A stretch of DNA of 64,000 nt from Bacillus thuringiensis (GTDB lineage Bacteria > Bacillota > Bacilli > Bacillales > Bacillaceae_G). The position numbers and the translations under genes are program-made. Numbering within the stretch: the first letter of the stretch is position 1; every line of letters starts with the position of its first letter. Shown here piece by piece: positions 39,862 through 49,662 of the stretch. The notes under the pieces were generated by a model. The model saw only the letters and a program-made list of their open reading frames with translations. It searched no databases and was not told the origin of the DNA. Location of the stretch: NCBI RefSeq assembly GCF_001182785.1, contig NZ_CP012099.1:4524501-4588500 (forward strand), written 5' to 3'.

Positions 39862-40938
39862 TCACTGCGCCATTTTCTTTCGGTACATCTTCCCGTTCCA
39901 ATAGAAGAATCGTGAAGTGAGACCTCCGTATTTTACAATGCGCCGTGCCATTTTGTGCATATTCTTTTGTGCTGATACTTTTTGGTCTGATAAATAAATA
40001 CCAAGTAATCCTCGGCTTATGAGACGATGAAACTTCGCATGAGGTAAATCACCAATGCTCTTCTCTGCTTCTTCTACAAAGTGTTTCATACGATCTAATA
40101 TCGCTTGCTCGTTTTCATAATAACTACAGAAATTCAAATCCCCGCCGATACGATCTTCTTCTTGATCGATGAAATAATCAAGTAAGATGTGAAGTCCTTG
40201 TACGTAAGGGAAGTATCCTTGTCTAATTTTCGCAATATCTTCATCATGTAATTCATCATGAAATGCATATGCTACAAGACAGAAAATTCCAAGCGTAGAA
40301 CCGGCACATGCTGAAAATTCAAACCAGCTCATCTCAGGTAAGTTTTCTTTATGTGCTTCAAACCATGTTTTCAGGCGCGGTTCTCTTTCTTCTAACTTCA
40401 CGTGTTTATGAATTTGTAAATCACAATAATAACAAGCAAGTTCATGAAGAACAGGAGCAATTTTGTCATAGTGCTTCGTTTTCTTTAAAACATCTTGGCA
40501 CGTTTCAACAAGTTCATCTAAATAACCACCATCATCTTGATCATCACGATAGCGATAATAATTACCGCCACCTTCTACTTCAGGTGATAATGCCATTAAC
40601 ATAGATTCATGCAGTGCGGCAAAATCATTTGGGTCAAGTGATGTACTGCGGTCACATAAATTATCTAAATAATCGCTGATTGTTTGATACGCTACGATAA
40701 AACGAATGCATTCCTCTCGGTGTTCATTTGCTAGCAGCGATAAAATGCCACCACCCTCACAATGAAACGTTTTATGCTCAATACTTGCGATTGCCTGACT
40801 ATGAAGCTCATCATTCGGAATATGGTAGGCACGCTCTTTCCACATCGCTAGCTCATGGTGTACAACCGGAAACACATCACGGTATACTTTCGCCATGAGC
40901 GTTATGGGATTACTCGGTACGTTCACTTCTTCCTTCAT
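39862..40938 (-). CDS. ytpB: Tetraprenyl-beta-curcumene synthase-like protein YtpB
   Basis: A 358-residue protein of the DUF2600 large terpene synthase family. It lacks the classical DDxxD but shows the family's acidic motif TISDYLDNLCDR (about residues 86-97) and a second metal-type segment DYFIDQEEDRIGGD. B. subtilis YtpB converts heptaprenyl diphosphate to tetraprenyl-beta-curcumene (sesquarterpene pathway in spores). It lies 28 bases after ytpA, the same order as in B. subtilis. Confidence 0.88.
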   Translation of the reverse strand: MKEEVNVPSNPITLMAKVYRDVFPVVHHELAMWKERAYHIPNDELHSQAIASIEHKTFHCEGGGILSLLANEHREECIRFIVAYQTISDYLDNLCDRSTSLDPNDFAALHESMLMALSPEVEGGGNYYRYRDDQDDGGYLDELVETCQDVLKKTKHYDKIAPVLHELACYYCDLQIHKHVKLEEREPRLKTWFEAHKENLPEMSWFEFSACAGSTLGIFCLVAYAFHDELHDEDIAKIRQGYFPYVQGLHILLDYFIDQEEDRIGGDLNFCSYYENEQAILDRMKHFVEEAEKSIGDLPHAKFHRLISRGLLGIYLSDQKVSAQKNMHKMARRIVKYGGLTSRFFYWNGKMYRKKMAQ

Positions 40939-40966
40939 CTCCTCTATTAAATGTACAAATAATGAT

Positions 40967-41770
40967 TTATTTGTTTGTTTTTACTATATTATTGACATGT
41001 ATTTCAGTAAATGACTGAATATAATTCAAAATTTCATCACGCTCATACTCATTTAATAACTCGTGATAACAATTCGGCCATTCTTTATATGCCTTATCAC
41101 CTATTTTAACATTATCAAACCACATGCGGACACGTGTTTTATCTACAAGTTTATCCTCACATGCTTGCATTAGCAAGAGCGGAACGTCTGGAAAATCGTC
41201 TATTTTTTTATGAGCAATTTCGATAGACTTAATCAATTCACTATACCAACGTACTGATACTTTGCGCAAGAACAATGAATCATTCTCCATTGCATCTCTC
41301 ACTTCATGATTCCTTGTTGACATTTCCACCGTAAGATTCGTTGCAAATTGCAATTTTGGAGCCACAACATTTAATATTTTTGAAGCAAATTGAAGTGGAG
41401 CAGAAGGTCCGGCTGCTACACCTAAACATGGCGAACTTAAAACAATACCATCTACATCCTCTCTCTTCGTTTCTTGCATCATACGAATGACGATAAGACC
41501 GCCCATACTATGACCAAATAAAAAGATAGGTAACCTATACTTTCTTGCTTCTTTCACCCATAATTTAACTTCCTCTATGTATTCATCAAATGAATCAATA
41601 TGTCCTCTATTTCTTGAAGTCGTTCCATGTGACGGAAGGTCCCCCATCACGACGTGGTAGCCGATATGATTCCACACTTCCGCAACGGCTTCGTAACGTC
41701 CGTGATATTCCATTGCGCCGTGCACGATAACAATGACAGCTTTCGCTTCCTCTGCTTCATAATTCCACAT
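40967..41770 (-). CDS. ytpA: Alpha/beta hydrolase YtpA (lysophospholipase-like)
   Basis: A 267-residue monoglyceride-lipase-like hydrolase. It has VIVIVHGAMEYHGRY near the start (oxyanion region), the nucleophile elbow GHSMGG with Ser88, and a C-terminal His in NCYHELLNE. The B. subtilis homologue is needed for the phospholipid antibiotic bacilysocin. AGGAGGTCC directly precedes ATG 41770, and the protein then begins MWNYEAEEAK, like YtpA. The 14-codon upstream extension is not used. It forms an operon with ytpB. Confidence 0.88.
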   Translation of the reverse strand: MWNYEAEEAKAVIVIVHGAMEYHGRYEAVAEVWNHIGYHVVMGDLPSHGTTSRNRGHIDSFDEYIEEVKLWVKEARKYRLPIFLFGHSMGGLIVIRMMQETKREDVDGIVLSSPCLGVAAGPSAPLQFASKILNVVAPKLQFATNLTVEMSTRNHEVRDAMENDSLFLRKVSVRWYSELIKSIEIAHKKIDDFPDVPLLLMQACEDKLVDKTRVRMWFDNVKIGDKAYKEWPNCYHELLNEYERDEILNYIQSFTEIHVNNIVKTNK

Positions 41771-41844
41771 ACGGACCTCCTCCATTTCACTCTTTCTCAT
41801 AATTTGATACACTAAAACTAGTCTCTAGGAAAGGAAGACTTTAC

Positions 41845-42357
41845 ATGATATATCCTTACAAAGAAAAAAATCCGAAAATTTCGAGTAGTGCTTTTATCGC
41901 TGACTATGTTACGATTACAGGCGATGTTTCGGTTGGCGAGGAATCAAGTATTTGGTTTAATACAGTCATCCGTGGTGATGTGTCACCAACAATAATCGGA
42001 GACCGAGTAAATGTACAAGACCAATGTACACTCCACCAAAGCCCTCAGTATCCTCTTATTTTAGAAGATGATGTTACAGTTGGGCATCAAGTTATTTTAC
42101 ATAGCTGTCATATTAAAAAGGATGCTTTAATTGGAATGGGATCCATTATATTAGATGGTGCTGAAATTGGCGAAGGAGCTTTTATCGGCGCTGGAAGCCT
42201 CGTTTCACAAGGAAAGAAAATCCCGCCAAACACGTTAGCTTTCGGTCGTCCCGCGAAAGTCATTCGTGAATTAACAGAAGAAGACCGTAAAGATATGGAG
42301 CGTATTCGTACGCAGTATGTTGAAAAAGGTCAATATTATAAATCACTACAAAAATGA
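41845..42357 (+). CDS. Gamma-carbonic anhydrase-like protein (YtoA)
   Basis: A 170-residue left-handed beta-helix protein with hexapeptide repeats (VTITGDVSVGEESSIWFNTVIRGD). The three zinc-ligand histidines of gamma-class carbonic anhydrases are present at 64, 81 and 86. Such YrdA/PaaY/YtoA proteins are often not active carbonic anhydrases, so activity is uncertain. It is divergent from ytpA, with a terminator behind it. Confidence 0.88.
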   Translation: MIYPYKEKNPKISSSAFIADYVTITGDVSVGEESSIWFNTVIRGDVSPTIIGDRVNVQDQCTLHQSPQYPLILEDDVTVGHQVILHSCHIKKDALIGMGSIILDGAEIGEGAFIGAGSLVSQGKKIPPNTLAFGRPAKVIRELTEEDRKDMERIRTQYVEKGQYYKSLQK

Positions 42358-42364
42358 TTTTACT

Positions 42365-42392
42365 GCTGCCATAATACTGGCAGCTTTTTTTA
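42365..42392 (+). terminator. Terminator after the carbonic anhydrase-like gene
   Basis: GCTGCC/GGCAGC with an 8-base loop and a T-run of seven. Confidence 0.8.
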
Positions 42393-42501
42393 TATAAAAA
42401 CTAACTTTTTCTTTACAAAACATTATTACTCCCTCAACAAAATCTTATTAAAATAAAAGCTAATATCTCCATATATATGTAAACGAGGGAGGAGAATTTT
42501 C

Positions 42502-43035
42502 ATGAAGGTCAGTGGATTATATAAAATAGAATGTTACATTTTTAAAGGAATTAATCGCTACTTTGATCAAAAAACATTAAATATCTTTTTCAGCAATATT
42601 ACCCATATCGGTGGTGCTACTTTCTCCATTACACTTACACTTTTCTTTTTAATTTTTGCAAAAGGGACTTTACACCAAGCGGCAATCGCTACTGCTATTT
42701 CTTTAGCAATTAGCCATATTCCTGTACAAATATTAAAAAGGTGGTATCCACGAAAACGTCCTTATTTAACAATTCAGGATGCGAAATATCCAGTCCATCC
42801 ATTAAAAGACCACTCTTTCCCGTCTGGTCATACAACAGCCGTTTTCTCTGTCTTCATTCCATTTATTTGCTATAATCCAAGCTTACTTGCTTTCCTATTA
42901 CCGTTAGCATTATGCGTCGGTATTTCTCGTATTTATTTAGGGCTTCACTATCCGTCAGATGTATTCGTCGGCATGTGCCTTGGCACTTGCTCTGGCATCA
43001 TCTCTTTTTATCAATTCATCCCACTTTTCACATAA
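42502..43035 (+). CDS. PAP2-family membrane phosphatase
   Basis: A 177-residue protein with five or six helices and the complete phosphatidic acid phosphatase type 2 signature: KRWYPRKRP (about 77-85), PSGHTTA (about 107-113) and SRIYLGLHYPSD (about 141-152). It probably dephosphorylates a lipid phosphate such as undecaprenyl pyrophosphate or phosphatidylglycerophosphate. It is followed 12 bases later by a glycosyltransferase gene, which suggests joint action on a membrane glycolipid. Confidence 0.88.
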   Translation: MKVSGLYKIECYIFKGINRYFDQKTLNIFFSNITHIGGATFSITLTLFFLIFAKGTLHQAAIATAISLAISHIPVQILKRWYPRKRPYLTIQDAKYPVHPLKDHSFPSGHTTAVFSVFIPFICYNPSLLAFLLPLALCVGISRIYLGLHYPSDVFVGMCLGTCSGIISFYQFIPLFT

Positions 43036-43047
43036 AGGAGTGATATG

Positions 43048-44190
43048 ATGAGAGTCGCCATTTTTACCGATACTTTTACGCCACAAGTTAACGGGGTTGC
43101 GAAAACGTTAGAACGATTAACAAGTTACTTTCAGAAAGAACAGATCGCCTATTCTGTTTTCGCCCCTCAACATACAGCTGAAGATAATTTCGTGGCTAAT
43201 GTGAACAAGATGAGAAGTATCCCGTTAACAATATTATATCCAGAATGTCGCTTTTCTTTTCCTACTCCGCGTATTAAACGGGAACTTCATTCCTTTAAAC
43301 CTGACATTATTCACATTGCCACACCTTTCAACATGGGACTTTGTGGACTGTATTACGCCAAAAAGTTAAACATCCCAGTTGTCGGTTCTTATCATACTGA
43401 TTTCGATGCGTATTTACGCTATTACAAAATTGAATTTCTCACCAATATGCTTTGGAACTATTTAAAATGGTTTCATAGTCATATGCAAAAAAATTTCGTT
43501 CCCTCCCCTGAAACATTACATCAATTAAAAAATAAAGGCTTTCAGGCCCTCTCCATTTGGGGACGTGGTGTAGATTGCACACTCTTTCATCCAGCTTACA
43601 ATACAGACCTATTCCGAAAAAAATATAATATTACAGCGAAGTATGTTCTTTCCTATGTAGGACGAATTGCTCCTGAAAAAGATATTGATACGTTGCAAAA
43701 CCTTATCGTTAAAACATCGCATACTCGAAACGACATTCATTGGCTCATCGCAGGAGACGGACCTCTAGCAACAAATTTGCGTGAAGCTGTTCCGCAAACA
43801 AATGTCACTTTTACTGGCTACTTACAAAGTGCAGATTTAGCCGCTGCATATGCTTGTTCTAACATAATGGTATTTCCATCAGCTACTGAAACATTCGGAA
43901 ATGTTGTACTTGAATCACTCGCATGTGGCACACCTGTCATTGGTGCAAATAGTGGCGGGGTTAAAAATATTATTACAGATGGAAAAACGGGAATTCTTTG
44001 TCCCCCTAAAAATGAGGATGCATTTCTATCATCCATTTATTCTTTATTGCAAAATGAAGAAAAACTTGAGCAAATGGGAATAGCAGCTTCATCTTTTGCG
44101 AAATCAAAAAGCTGGGATGAGATCTTTCGCGCCTTACTTAACCAGTATGAAGAAGTCCTTCAGCATACCGCATCAGAGTTACTTGCTTAA
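43048..44190 (+). CDS. Glycosyltransferase family 4
   Basis: A 380-residue GT-B enzyme. The N-terminal MRVAIFTDTFTPQVNGVAKT is typical of the sugar transferases that act on diacylglycerol or cell-surface lipids, and the C-terminal domain has the nucleotide-sugar motif ATETFGNVVLESLACGTPVIG (EX7E). AAAGGAG is spaced better for the second of two adjacent ATG codons (43048). It is probably co-transcribed with the PAP2 gene. Acceptor unknown. Confidence 0.87.
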   Translation: MRVAIFTDTFTPQVNGVAKTLERLTSYFQKEQIAYSVFAPQHTAEDNFVANVNKMRSIPLTILYPECRFSFPTPRIKRELHSFKPDIIHIATPFNMGLCGLYYAKKLNIPVVGSYHTDFDAYLRYYKIEFLTNMLWNYLKWFHSHMQKNFVPSPETLHQLKNKGFQALSIWGRGVDCTLFHPAYNTDLFRKKYNITAKYVLSYVGRIAPEKDIDTLQNLIVKTSHTRNDIHWLIAGDGPLATNLREAVPQTNVTFTGYLQSADLAAAYACSNIMVFPSATETFGNVVLESLACGTPVIGANSGGVKNIITDGKTGILCPPKNEDAFLSSIYSLLQNEEKLEQMGIAASSFAKSKSWDEIFRALLNQYEEVLQHTASELLA

Positions 44191-44196
44191 ACAGAA

Positions 44197-44226
44197 AAAC
44201 TCCCTTCAAAAACGAAGGGAGTTTAT
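44197..44226 (+). terminator. Terminator after the glycosyltransferase gene
   Basis: AAACTCCCTTC/GAAGGGAGTTT around AAAAAC. Confidence 0.85.
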
Positions 44227-44358
44227 TACACACTTGTGAATTTTAGTTAAATGAATGATACATAAGGTGAAATATCATTTATTTCCATATTCATTATAGC
44301 AAAAATAAACATAACTAAACAGACTTGTAATAAAAACCCATAAAAATTAATATATGGT

Positions 44359-44380
44359 TATACAGTGTTTTTGCTGTATA
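44359..44380. promoter_or_regulatory. Inverted repeat TATACAG-N8-CTGTATA
   Basis: TATACAG (44359-44365) and CTGTATA (44374-44380) are perfect inverted repeats in a gene-free area; TATACAGC...TTCTGTATA recurs loosely at about 44427-44455. GATTTTAA...TTAAAATC lies between. Meaning unknown. Confidence 0.35.
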
Positions 44381-44461
44381 ATGATTTTAAGAATTCCCCT
44401 TAAAATCAACTTACTCACATACCTTTATACAGCAATTGTTCCCCAATTCTGTATATCAAAA

Positions 44462-44490
44462 AACCTTTCATTCATTTGAAAGGTCTTTTT
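44462..44490 (-). terminator. Terminator after mobA
   Basis: ACCTTTCA/TGAAAGGT with a 6-base loop; T-rich on the minus strand. It overlaps the mobA 3' end. Confidence 0.75.
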
Positions 44491-45070
44491 GAGCCTGCAC
44501 ATATTCTTCTTTTGTATTTACATTTATAAACCAATCTGTATTCGCTTGTACATCTTCTCCAGCAACATACTTCACATTACATTGTGATAAAAGCTGCCCC
44601 ATACTTCTTTTCTCTTCCTGAAGTAAAGCATAAATCTTTTCTTTCACGCGGTTATGATACGCTGCAAGTAGCGGCTGTTTTCTTCCATTAATAATAGGTA
44701 CAACCGCATCATATTCATTGCTCGTTTGCTCTAGTAAAATGGTAAACCATTCATGCGAAACATTTGGCGCATCGCAAGGCATAATAGCGTACCAATCTGC
44801 TTCTATGTATTCCATTCCTGATACAATGCCGGCAAGCGGCCCATTTCCTTTATAGTGCGGAATATCTTCTATAACAGGAACTTGTACGAATTGCTCTACT
44901 CGCTCTTTTATATCAGAGTGACTGATGACTACAACTTCTTGGAGCGCACTTGTCATCACTTTCAAAATAAGCTCAATAAAAGTACTATCTCGCCAGCTCG
45001 CTAACGCTTTTGGCTCACCGAATCTACTCGACATACCGCCCGCTAATACAATTCCAGCCCACTTACTCAT
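44468..45070 (-). CDS. mobA: Molybdenum cofactor guanylyltransferase MobA
   Basis: A 200-residue nucleotidyltransferase that attaches GMP to molybdopterin. The N-terminal [16 protein letters not shown] is the GTP-binding consensus (LAGGxSxRxGxxK), and the metal-binding acidic pair lies in MPCDAPN near residue 100. It overlaps moaB by four bases. These two genes are about 33 kb from the main moa/moe cluster, although all belong to one pathway. Confidence 0.92.
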   Translation of the reverse strand: MSKWAGIVLAGGMSSRFGEPKALASWRDSTFIELILKVMTSALQEVVVISHSDIKERVEQFVQVPVIEDIPHYKGNGPLAGIVSGMEYIEADWYAIMPCDAPNVSHEWFTILLEQTSNEYDAVVPIINGRKQPLLAAYHNRVKEKIYALLQEEKRSMGQLLSQCNVKYVAGEDVQANTDWFINVNTKEEYVQAQKDLSNE

Positions 45071-45576
45071 TGGCGATGCAGCTCAAATGTAATATGGCCT
45101 AATTCCGGTAAAATTAATTTATTCATCGCAAGACGAACCGCTCCGCTCGACCCTGGCATCGAGAAAACTACTTTACGTCCAATTGTACCGCCGATTGCTC
45201 TACTTAACATTGCGCTGCTTCCGATATCTTCTAAATAACTAATCATGCGGAACAGCTCACCAAACCCGACAATCTCTTTATCTAATAATGCTGACACTGC
45301 TTCGATTGTTACATCACGCTTCGTAATACCAGTACCGCCATTTGTTAATACAACATCTACGTCTTCCCTATGATAACCAGCTAACACTGCTTGCTGAATA
45401 CTTTCTTTATCATCTTTTACAATTTCATAAGAGGTCACTGTATGTCCTGCCTCTTTTAATAATTTATGTAATAATTGTCCGCTCTTATCTGTTTCTTCCG
45501 TACGTGTATCGGAAATCGTAACAATCTTGCAACGCACTTCTTTTGGAGCTTGTTTTTTATGTTCAGTTACACTCAT
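45067..45576 (-). CDS. moaB: Molybdopterin adenylyltransferase-like MoaB
   Basis: A 169-residue MogA/MoaB-family protein with the conserved [16 protein letters not shown] near residue 20, [13 protein letters not shown] near residue 80 and [19 protein letters not shown] near the end. It binds molybdopterin and is thought to adenylate it before molybdate insertion by MoeA. It is upstream of mobA with an ATGA overlap. Confidence 0.92.
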   Translation of the reverse strand: MSVTEHKKQAPKEVRCKIVTISDTRTEETDKSGQLLHKLLKEAGHTVTSYEIVKDDKESIQQAVLAGYHREDVDVVLTNGGTGITKRDVTIEAVSALLDKEIVGFGELFRMISYLEDIGSSAMLSRAIGGTIGRKVVFSMPGSSGAVRLAMNKLILPELGHITFELHRQ

Positions 45577-45812
45577 TTTGTATCTTTCCTTTCTTAAAGA
45601 CTTTTCTTCATTTTATCATACATATCTTTACACAATTATATATGAAGCCAATCATGCGCCATGATACAATATAAGTATACTAACCCACAAAAAGGAAAGT
45701 GCACTTTCTTATACTCCTAGACTACACATCTTTAGCTACTCCTTATATTTTCTACATAATAGAATTCAATTTTAAAACTTGTACTAAAAAATAAATTGGA
45801 GGTCTACATATT

Positions 45813-45992
45813 ATGGAACTATATAAAAAATTAACAACAACATTTATCCTCTTATTCATCGCTTCAATCACTGTCGGCTTTTCCTTAAAAGGCGCAATTC
45901 CATACGCTACATTAGTAAGCATTATATTCGCGACACTATTTTTACTAAGCAGTGCCTTTTGCGCAGGAAAAGCACGTCAATTGAAAGGTTGA
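45813..45992 (+). CDS. Small membrane protein, 59 residues
   Basis: Begins MELYKKLTTTFILLFIASIT, with two hydrophobic helices (about 8-25 and 30-50), and ends AGKARQLKG. GGAGG lies nine bases before the ATG, and a terminator lies downstream on the same strand, past two tiny ORFs. Function unknown. Confidence 0.65.
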   Translation: MELYKKLTTTFILLFIASITVGFSLKGAIPYATLVSIIFATLFLLSSAFCAGKARQLKG

Positions 45993-45998
45993 TTGCAT

Positions 45999-46067
45999 AT
46001 GTTCCAGAAGAAACCCACCCTTTCTAAATCATGTAAAAAGGAAATAAAAACGTATGAAAAGGCATGA
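45999..46067 (+). CDS. Tiny ORF, 22 residues
   Basis: MFQKKPTLSKSCKKEIKTYE plus two residues. AAAGGT overlaps the preceding stop codon. Being so short it may be chance; the same-strand terminator downstream leaves it possible. Confidence 0.25.
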   Translation: MFQKKPTLSKSCKKEIKTYEKA

Positions 46068-46072
46068 CTAAT

Positions 46073-46147
46073 ATGAAAAAGTATATTGAGCTAGATGGAG
46101 AAGTATATTGTAGTTCATGCATTCAAATTGTAAGTAAAACGAAATAA
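46073..46147 (+). CDS. Tiny CxxC ORF, 24 residues
   Basis: MKKYIELDGEVYCSSCIQIV followed by SKTK. The CxxC pair and the acidic-aromatic start look like a zinc-ribbon fragment. AAAAGG lies ten bases upstream, and the terminator at 46147 begins at its stop codon. Confidence 0.35.
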   Translation: MKKYIELDGEVYCSSCIQIVSKTK

Positions 46148-46184
46148 AAAAAGCTTTGCGCTCACCGCGCAAAGCTTTTTTTCA
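46147..46184. terminator. Bidirectional terminator after metK
   Basis: AAAAAAGCTTTGCGC/GCGCAAAGCTTTTTT with loop TCACC; A-run and T-run on either side. Confidence 0.9.
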
Positions 46185-46188
46185 TATA

Positions 46189-47388
46189 TTATAGACCAGC
46201 TTGCTCTTTTAAAGCTGCAGCTTTGTCTGTACGTTCCCATGAAAGATCTACATCAGTACGTCCGAAGTGGCCGTAAGCTGCTGTTTGTTTGTAAATTGGG
46301 CGACGTAAGTCTAGCATTTTAATAATACCAGCTGGGCGAAGATCGAAGTTGTTACGAACTAGTTCTACTAGTACGTCTTCAGATACTTTACCTGTGCCGA
46401 ATGTATCAACTGAAATTGATACTGGTTGTGCTACACCGATTGCGTATGCAAGTTGTACTTCTGCTTTGTCAGCAAGACCAGCTGCTACGATGTTTTTCGC
46501 AACATAACGAGCTGCATATGCTGCAGAACGGTCAACTTTTGTTGCATCTTTACCAGAGAATGCACCGCCACCGTGGCGAGCGTATCCACCGTAAGTATCA
46601 ACGATGATTTTACGTCCTGTTAAACCAGCATCACCTTGTGGTCCACCAATTACGAAGCGGCCAGTTGGATTAATGAAGAATTTCGTTTCTCCATCCATTA
46701 ATTCTGCTGGTACTACAGCTTTAATTACGTGCTCTTTTAAGTCGCGATCGATTTCTTCCCATGTAACATCTGGATGATGTTGTGTAGAAATTACGATAGT
46801 ATCAACACGTACTGGTTTACCATTTTCATCATACTCAACTGTAACTTGCGTTTTTCCATCTGGACGTAAGTATGATAATGTATCATCTTTACGTACTTCA
46901 GTTAAACGGCGAGCTAATTTGTGAGCAAGCGAGATTGGAAGTGGCATTAATTCTTGTGTTTCATTACATGCAAAACCAAACATTAAACCTTGGTCTCCTG
47001 CACCAATTGCCTCAATCTCAGCGTCAGTCATTTGACCTTCGCGTGCTTCTAGCGCTTGGTCAACACCCATAGCGATGTCAGCAGACTGCTCATCGATAGA
47101 TGTTAAAACAGCACAAGTTTCTGCATCGAATCCGTATTTTGCGCGTGTGTAACCAATGCCTTGAATTGTTTCACGAACGATTTTCGGAATATCTACGTAA
47201 GTAGAAGTCGTAATTTCCCCCGCTACCAATACTAAACCAGTTGTTACAGTTGTTTCACAAGCTACACGTGCATTTGCGTCTTTTGATAAGATCGCATCTA
47301 AAATTGAATCAGAAATTTGGTCACAAATTTTATCTGGATGTCCTTCAGTTACAGACTCAGATGTGAACAGATGACGTTTTTTTGTCAT
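46189..47388 (-). CDS. metK: S-adenosylmethionine synthetase
   Basis: A 399-residue enzyme making SAM from methionine and ATP. Signatures: [15 protein letters not shown] near the start, [12 protein letters not shown] near residue 130 and [16 protein letters not shown] near residue 275. It is complete and of usual length. Transcription is controlled by a SAM-I riboswitch in the 5' leader, giving product feedback. Confidence 0.98.
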   Translation of the reverse strand: MTKKRHLFTSESVTEGHPDKICDQISDSILDAILSKDANARVACETTVTTGLVLVAGEITTSTYVDIPKIVRETIQGIGYTRAKYGFDAETCAVLTSIDEQSADIAMGVDQALEAREGQMTDAEIEAIGAGDQGLMFGFACNETQELMPLPISLAHKLARRLTEVRKDDTLSYLRPDGKTQVTVEYDENGKPVRVDTIVISTQHHPDVTWEEIDRDLKEHVIKAVVPAELMDGETKFFINPTGRFVIGGPQGDAGLTGRKIIVDTYGGYARHGGGAFSGKDATKVDRSAAYAARYVAKNIVAAGLADKAEVQLAYAIGVAQPVSISVDTFGTGKVSEDVLVELVRNNFDLRPAGIIKMLDLRRPIYKQTAAYGHFGRTDVDLSWERTDKAAALKEQAGL

Positions 47389-47490
47389 GTGGTAAACCTC
47401 CCTACAGTAATTGTATATATTGTACGGAACTCATCCTTAATTTGCCACAAACTGCGACATACATTTATTCTCCCACACAAGCATACAGAA

Positions 47491-47523
47491 AAACCTTTCC
47501 TACTTTACATAGAGGAAAGGTTT
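47491..47523 (-). terminator. Riboswitch terminator of metK
   Basis: AAACCTTTCC/GGAAAGGTTT with a 13-base loop; on the minus strand TTTTTC follows. This is the off-state expression platform of the SAM-I riboswitch. Confidence 0.85.
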
Positions 47524-47555
47524 AATTTGCTACTTGCATACTGCTTTTTGCCCTT

Positions 47556-47680
47556 CGCTCTTATCGTTCGAGACCTGTAGCCTCGCACAGGTTTTAGCAC
47601 CTATTCACCTGTATTTATCAATACAAGTGAGGTTGCTGGGCTTCATCGGGCCTGTCCCTCCGCCAGCTCGGGATAAGAGA
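47556..47680 (-). promoter_or_regulatory. SAM-I (S-box) riboswitch aptamer
   Basis: On the minus strand the element reads CTCTTATC ... CGAGCTGGCGGAGGGAC, GGCCCGATGAAGCCCAGCAACC, a third stem, AGGTGCTAAAACCTG, then GATAAGAG closing P1. All are S-box consensus elements. High SAM would promote the terminator at 47.49-47.52 kb and stop metK expression. Confidence 0.96.
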
Positions 47681-47696
47681 GTATCCGTCCCAACCT

Positions 47697-47725
47697 ATAC
47701 TAAAGAAATGATATTCATTTGTCAA
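47697..47725 (-). promoter_or_regulatory. Sigma-A promoter for metK
   Basis: TTGACA (47725-47720), 17-base spacer, TAGTAT (47702-47697), just upstream of the riboswitch. Confidence 0.75.
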
Positions 47726-47907
47726 TTAATATTCACATTTTCCTGAAAGTTTTTCTCAATACGCCTGAAATGAAATATTAATAGGGAAATAATGCATTCA
47801 CACAAACAAAAAGAAATAAATAGTATACATTATTTATATAATTGTGTTATACTCTTGTTGGGGATTACGAGAAATATTTCATTAAATGAAAAGGATGGTA
47901 TATAAAT

Positions 47908-49494
47908 ATGAGTACTGTGAATGTCCAAATTGGTTTACACGAATTATTGAACGGAAGCAATGCACAGATTCAACTAAGTGTTCCGCAATTAGTGGAAAAA
48001 GTATTAATGCGAAATGAAGGGAAATTAACTTCTACTGGTGCCGTTTCTGCTTCAACAGGAAAATATACAGGACGTTCTCCTAAAGATAAATTTATTGTGA
48101 AAGAAGCATCGGTTGCTGACAAAATTGCTTGGGGAGCTGTGAACCAACCGATTTCTGAAGAACATTTTAATAAATTATATACTAAAGTTTTAGAATACTT
48201 AAAAGAAAAAGAAGAGTTATTCGTCTTCAAAGGATTTGCAGGCGCTGACCGCAATTACCGCCTACCAATTCAAGTTATTAATGAATATGCATGGCACAAT
48301 TTATTTGTACATCAATTATTCATTCGTCCAACTGAAGAAGAATTAACAACTCATGAGTCAGGGTTCACAATTGTTTCTGCACCGAACTTCAAAGCTGATC
48401 CAGCTGTTGACGGTACAAACTCTGAAGCATTCATTATGGTTTCATTCGAAAAACGTATTGTACTAATTGGTGGTACAGAATACGCTGGAGAAATGAAAAA
48501 ATCAATCTTCTCTATTATGAACTTCTTACTACCTGAACAAGATATTCTTTCTATGCATTGCTCTGCAAACGTAGGTGAAGAAGGTGACGTAGCACTATTC
48601 TTCGGTTTATCTGGAACAGGTAAAACAACTTTATCTGCTGATCCGAACCGTAAATTAATCGGTGATGATGAACACGGTTGGTCTGATAACGGTGTATTCA
48701 ATATTGAAGGCGGTTGCTATGCAAAATGTGTAAACCTTTCTCACGAGAAAGAACCACAAATTTTCGATGCAATCAAATTTGGATCTGTTTTAGAAAACGT
48801 TATCATTAATGAACAAACGCGTATCGCGGACTACAACGATACTACTTTAACAGAAAATACTCGTGCTGCATACCCTATGCATGCGATCGACAATATCGTA
48901 CTGCCAAGTGTTGCTGGACACCCAAATACAATTATTTTCTTAACTGCTGATGCATCTGGCGTATTGCCTCCAATCAGTAAGTTATCAAAAGAGCAAGCTA
49001 TGTATCATTTCTTAAGTGGTTACACTAGTAAACTAGCAGGAACAGAGCGCGGCGTTACATCTCCGCAAGCTACATTCTCAACTTGCTTCGGTTCACCATT
49101 CTTACCACTTGATGCATCTCGCTACGCTGAAATGCTTGGTGAAAAAATCGAGAAACACGATGCGAAAGTATTCCTAGTAAACACTGGCTGGACTGGCGGC
49201 GAATATGGCGTTGGTAAACGTATGAACTTAGGTTATACTCGTGCAATGATTCAAGCAGCATTAAGCGGCGAACTTGCAAAAACTGAAACAGCTAAACATG
49301 ACATCTTCGGTCTTGAAGTTCCACTTCACGTACCAGGTGTACCTGACGAAGTGTTAATGCCTGAACAAACTTGGGCTGATAAAGCTGCTTACAAAGCAAA
49401 AGCAATCGAGCTTGCAAATGAATTCAAAGAGAACTTCAAAAAGTTCGAAAGCGTTTCTGAAGATATTATTAACTTAGGCGGCCCAATCGCTTAA
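47908..49494 (+). CDS. pckA: Phosphoenolpyruvate carboxykinase (ATP)
   Basis: A 528-residue gluconeogenic enzyme converting oxaloacetate and ATP to PEP. Visible: [10 protein letters not shown] near residue 55, the kinase-1a P-loop [10 protein letters not shown] near residue 235, kinase-2 region LIGDDEHGW, and the ATP-specific [11 protein letters not shown] near 375. It is divergent from metK, as in B. subtilis. AAAGGATGG precedes the ATG. It may be glycolytically repressed (CcpN in B. subtilis), but I cannot identify the operator here. Confidence 0.97.
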   Translation: MSTVNVQIGLHELLNGSNAQIQLSVPQLVEKVLMRNEGKLTSTGAVSASTGKYTGRSPKDKFIVKEASVADKIAWGAVNQPISEEHFNKLYTKVLEYLKEKEELFVFKGFAGADRNYRLPIQVINEYAWHNLFVHQLFIRPTEEELTTHESGFTIVSAPNFKADPAVDGTNSEAFIMVSFEKRIVLIGGTEYAGEMKKSIFSIMNFLLPEQDILSMHCSANVGEEGDVALFFGLSGTGKTTLSADPNRKLIGDDEHGWSDNGVFNIEGGCYAKCVNLSHEKEPQIFDAIKFGSVLENVIINEQTRIADYNDTTLTENTRAAYPMHAIDNIVLPSVAGHPNTIIFLTADASGVLPPISKLSKEQAMYHFLSGYTSKLAGTERGVTSPQATFSTCFGSPFLPLDASRYAEMLGEKIEKHDAKVFLVNTGWTGGEYGVGKRMNLGYTRAMIQAALSGELAKTETAKHDIFGLEVPLHVPGVPDEVLMPEQTWADKAAYKAKAIELANEFKENFKKFESVSEDIINLGGPIA

Positions 49495-49535
49495 ATTAAA
49501 ACTTTCTGTTGAAATAACCCTTTACTCATATGAAT

Positions 49536-49608
49536 AAGTGTCGTGTAACCGTAAAGTTTCGCGTACTCACCGACAAAACCCAATGCGGCTTAACGGTTAC
49601 ACACACTT
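49536..49608. other. Composite inverted repeat downstream of pckA
   Basis: AAGTGT + GTGTAACCGT (49536-49552) pair with ACGGTTACAC + ACACTT (49593-49608), enclosing about 40 bases. No T-run follows directly. It could be an RNA structure in the pckA 3' region. Confidence 0.45.
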
Positions 49609-49614
49609 ACATAA

Positions 49615-49650
49615 AAAAGAAGCTTACGTTTTTACGTAAGCTTCTTTCTA
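49615..49650 (+). terminator. Terminator downstream of pckA
   Basis: AAGAAGCTTACGT and its complement around TTTT, followed by TTCT; about 120 bases after the pckA stop. Confidence 0.8.
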
Positions 49651-49662
49651 TATACTCTTATA

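Noticed and set aside
44359..44380. LexA (SOS) box
   Set aside because: The repeat TATACAG-N8-CTGTATA does not match the Bacillus LexA consensus (CGAAC-N4-GTTCG) and no SOS gene is near.
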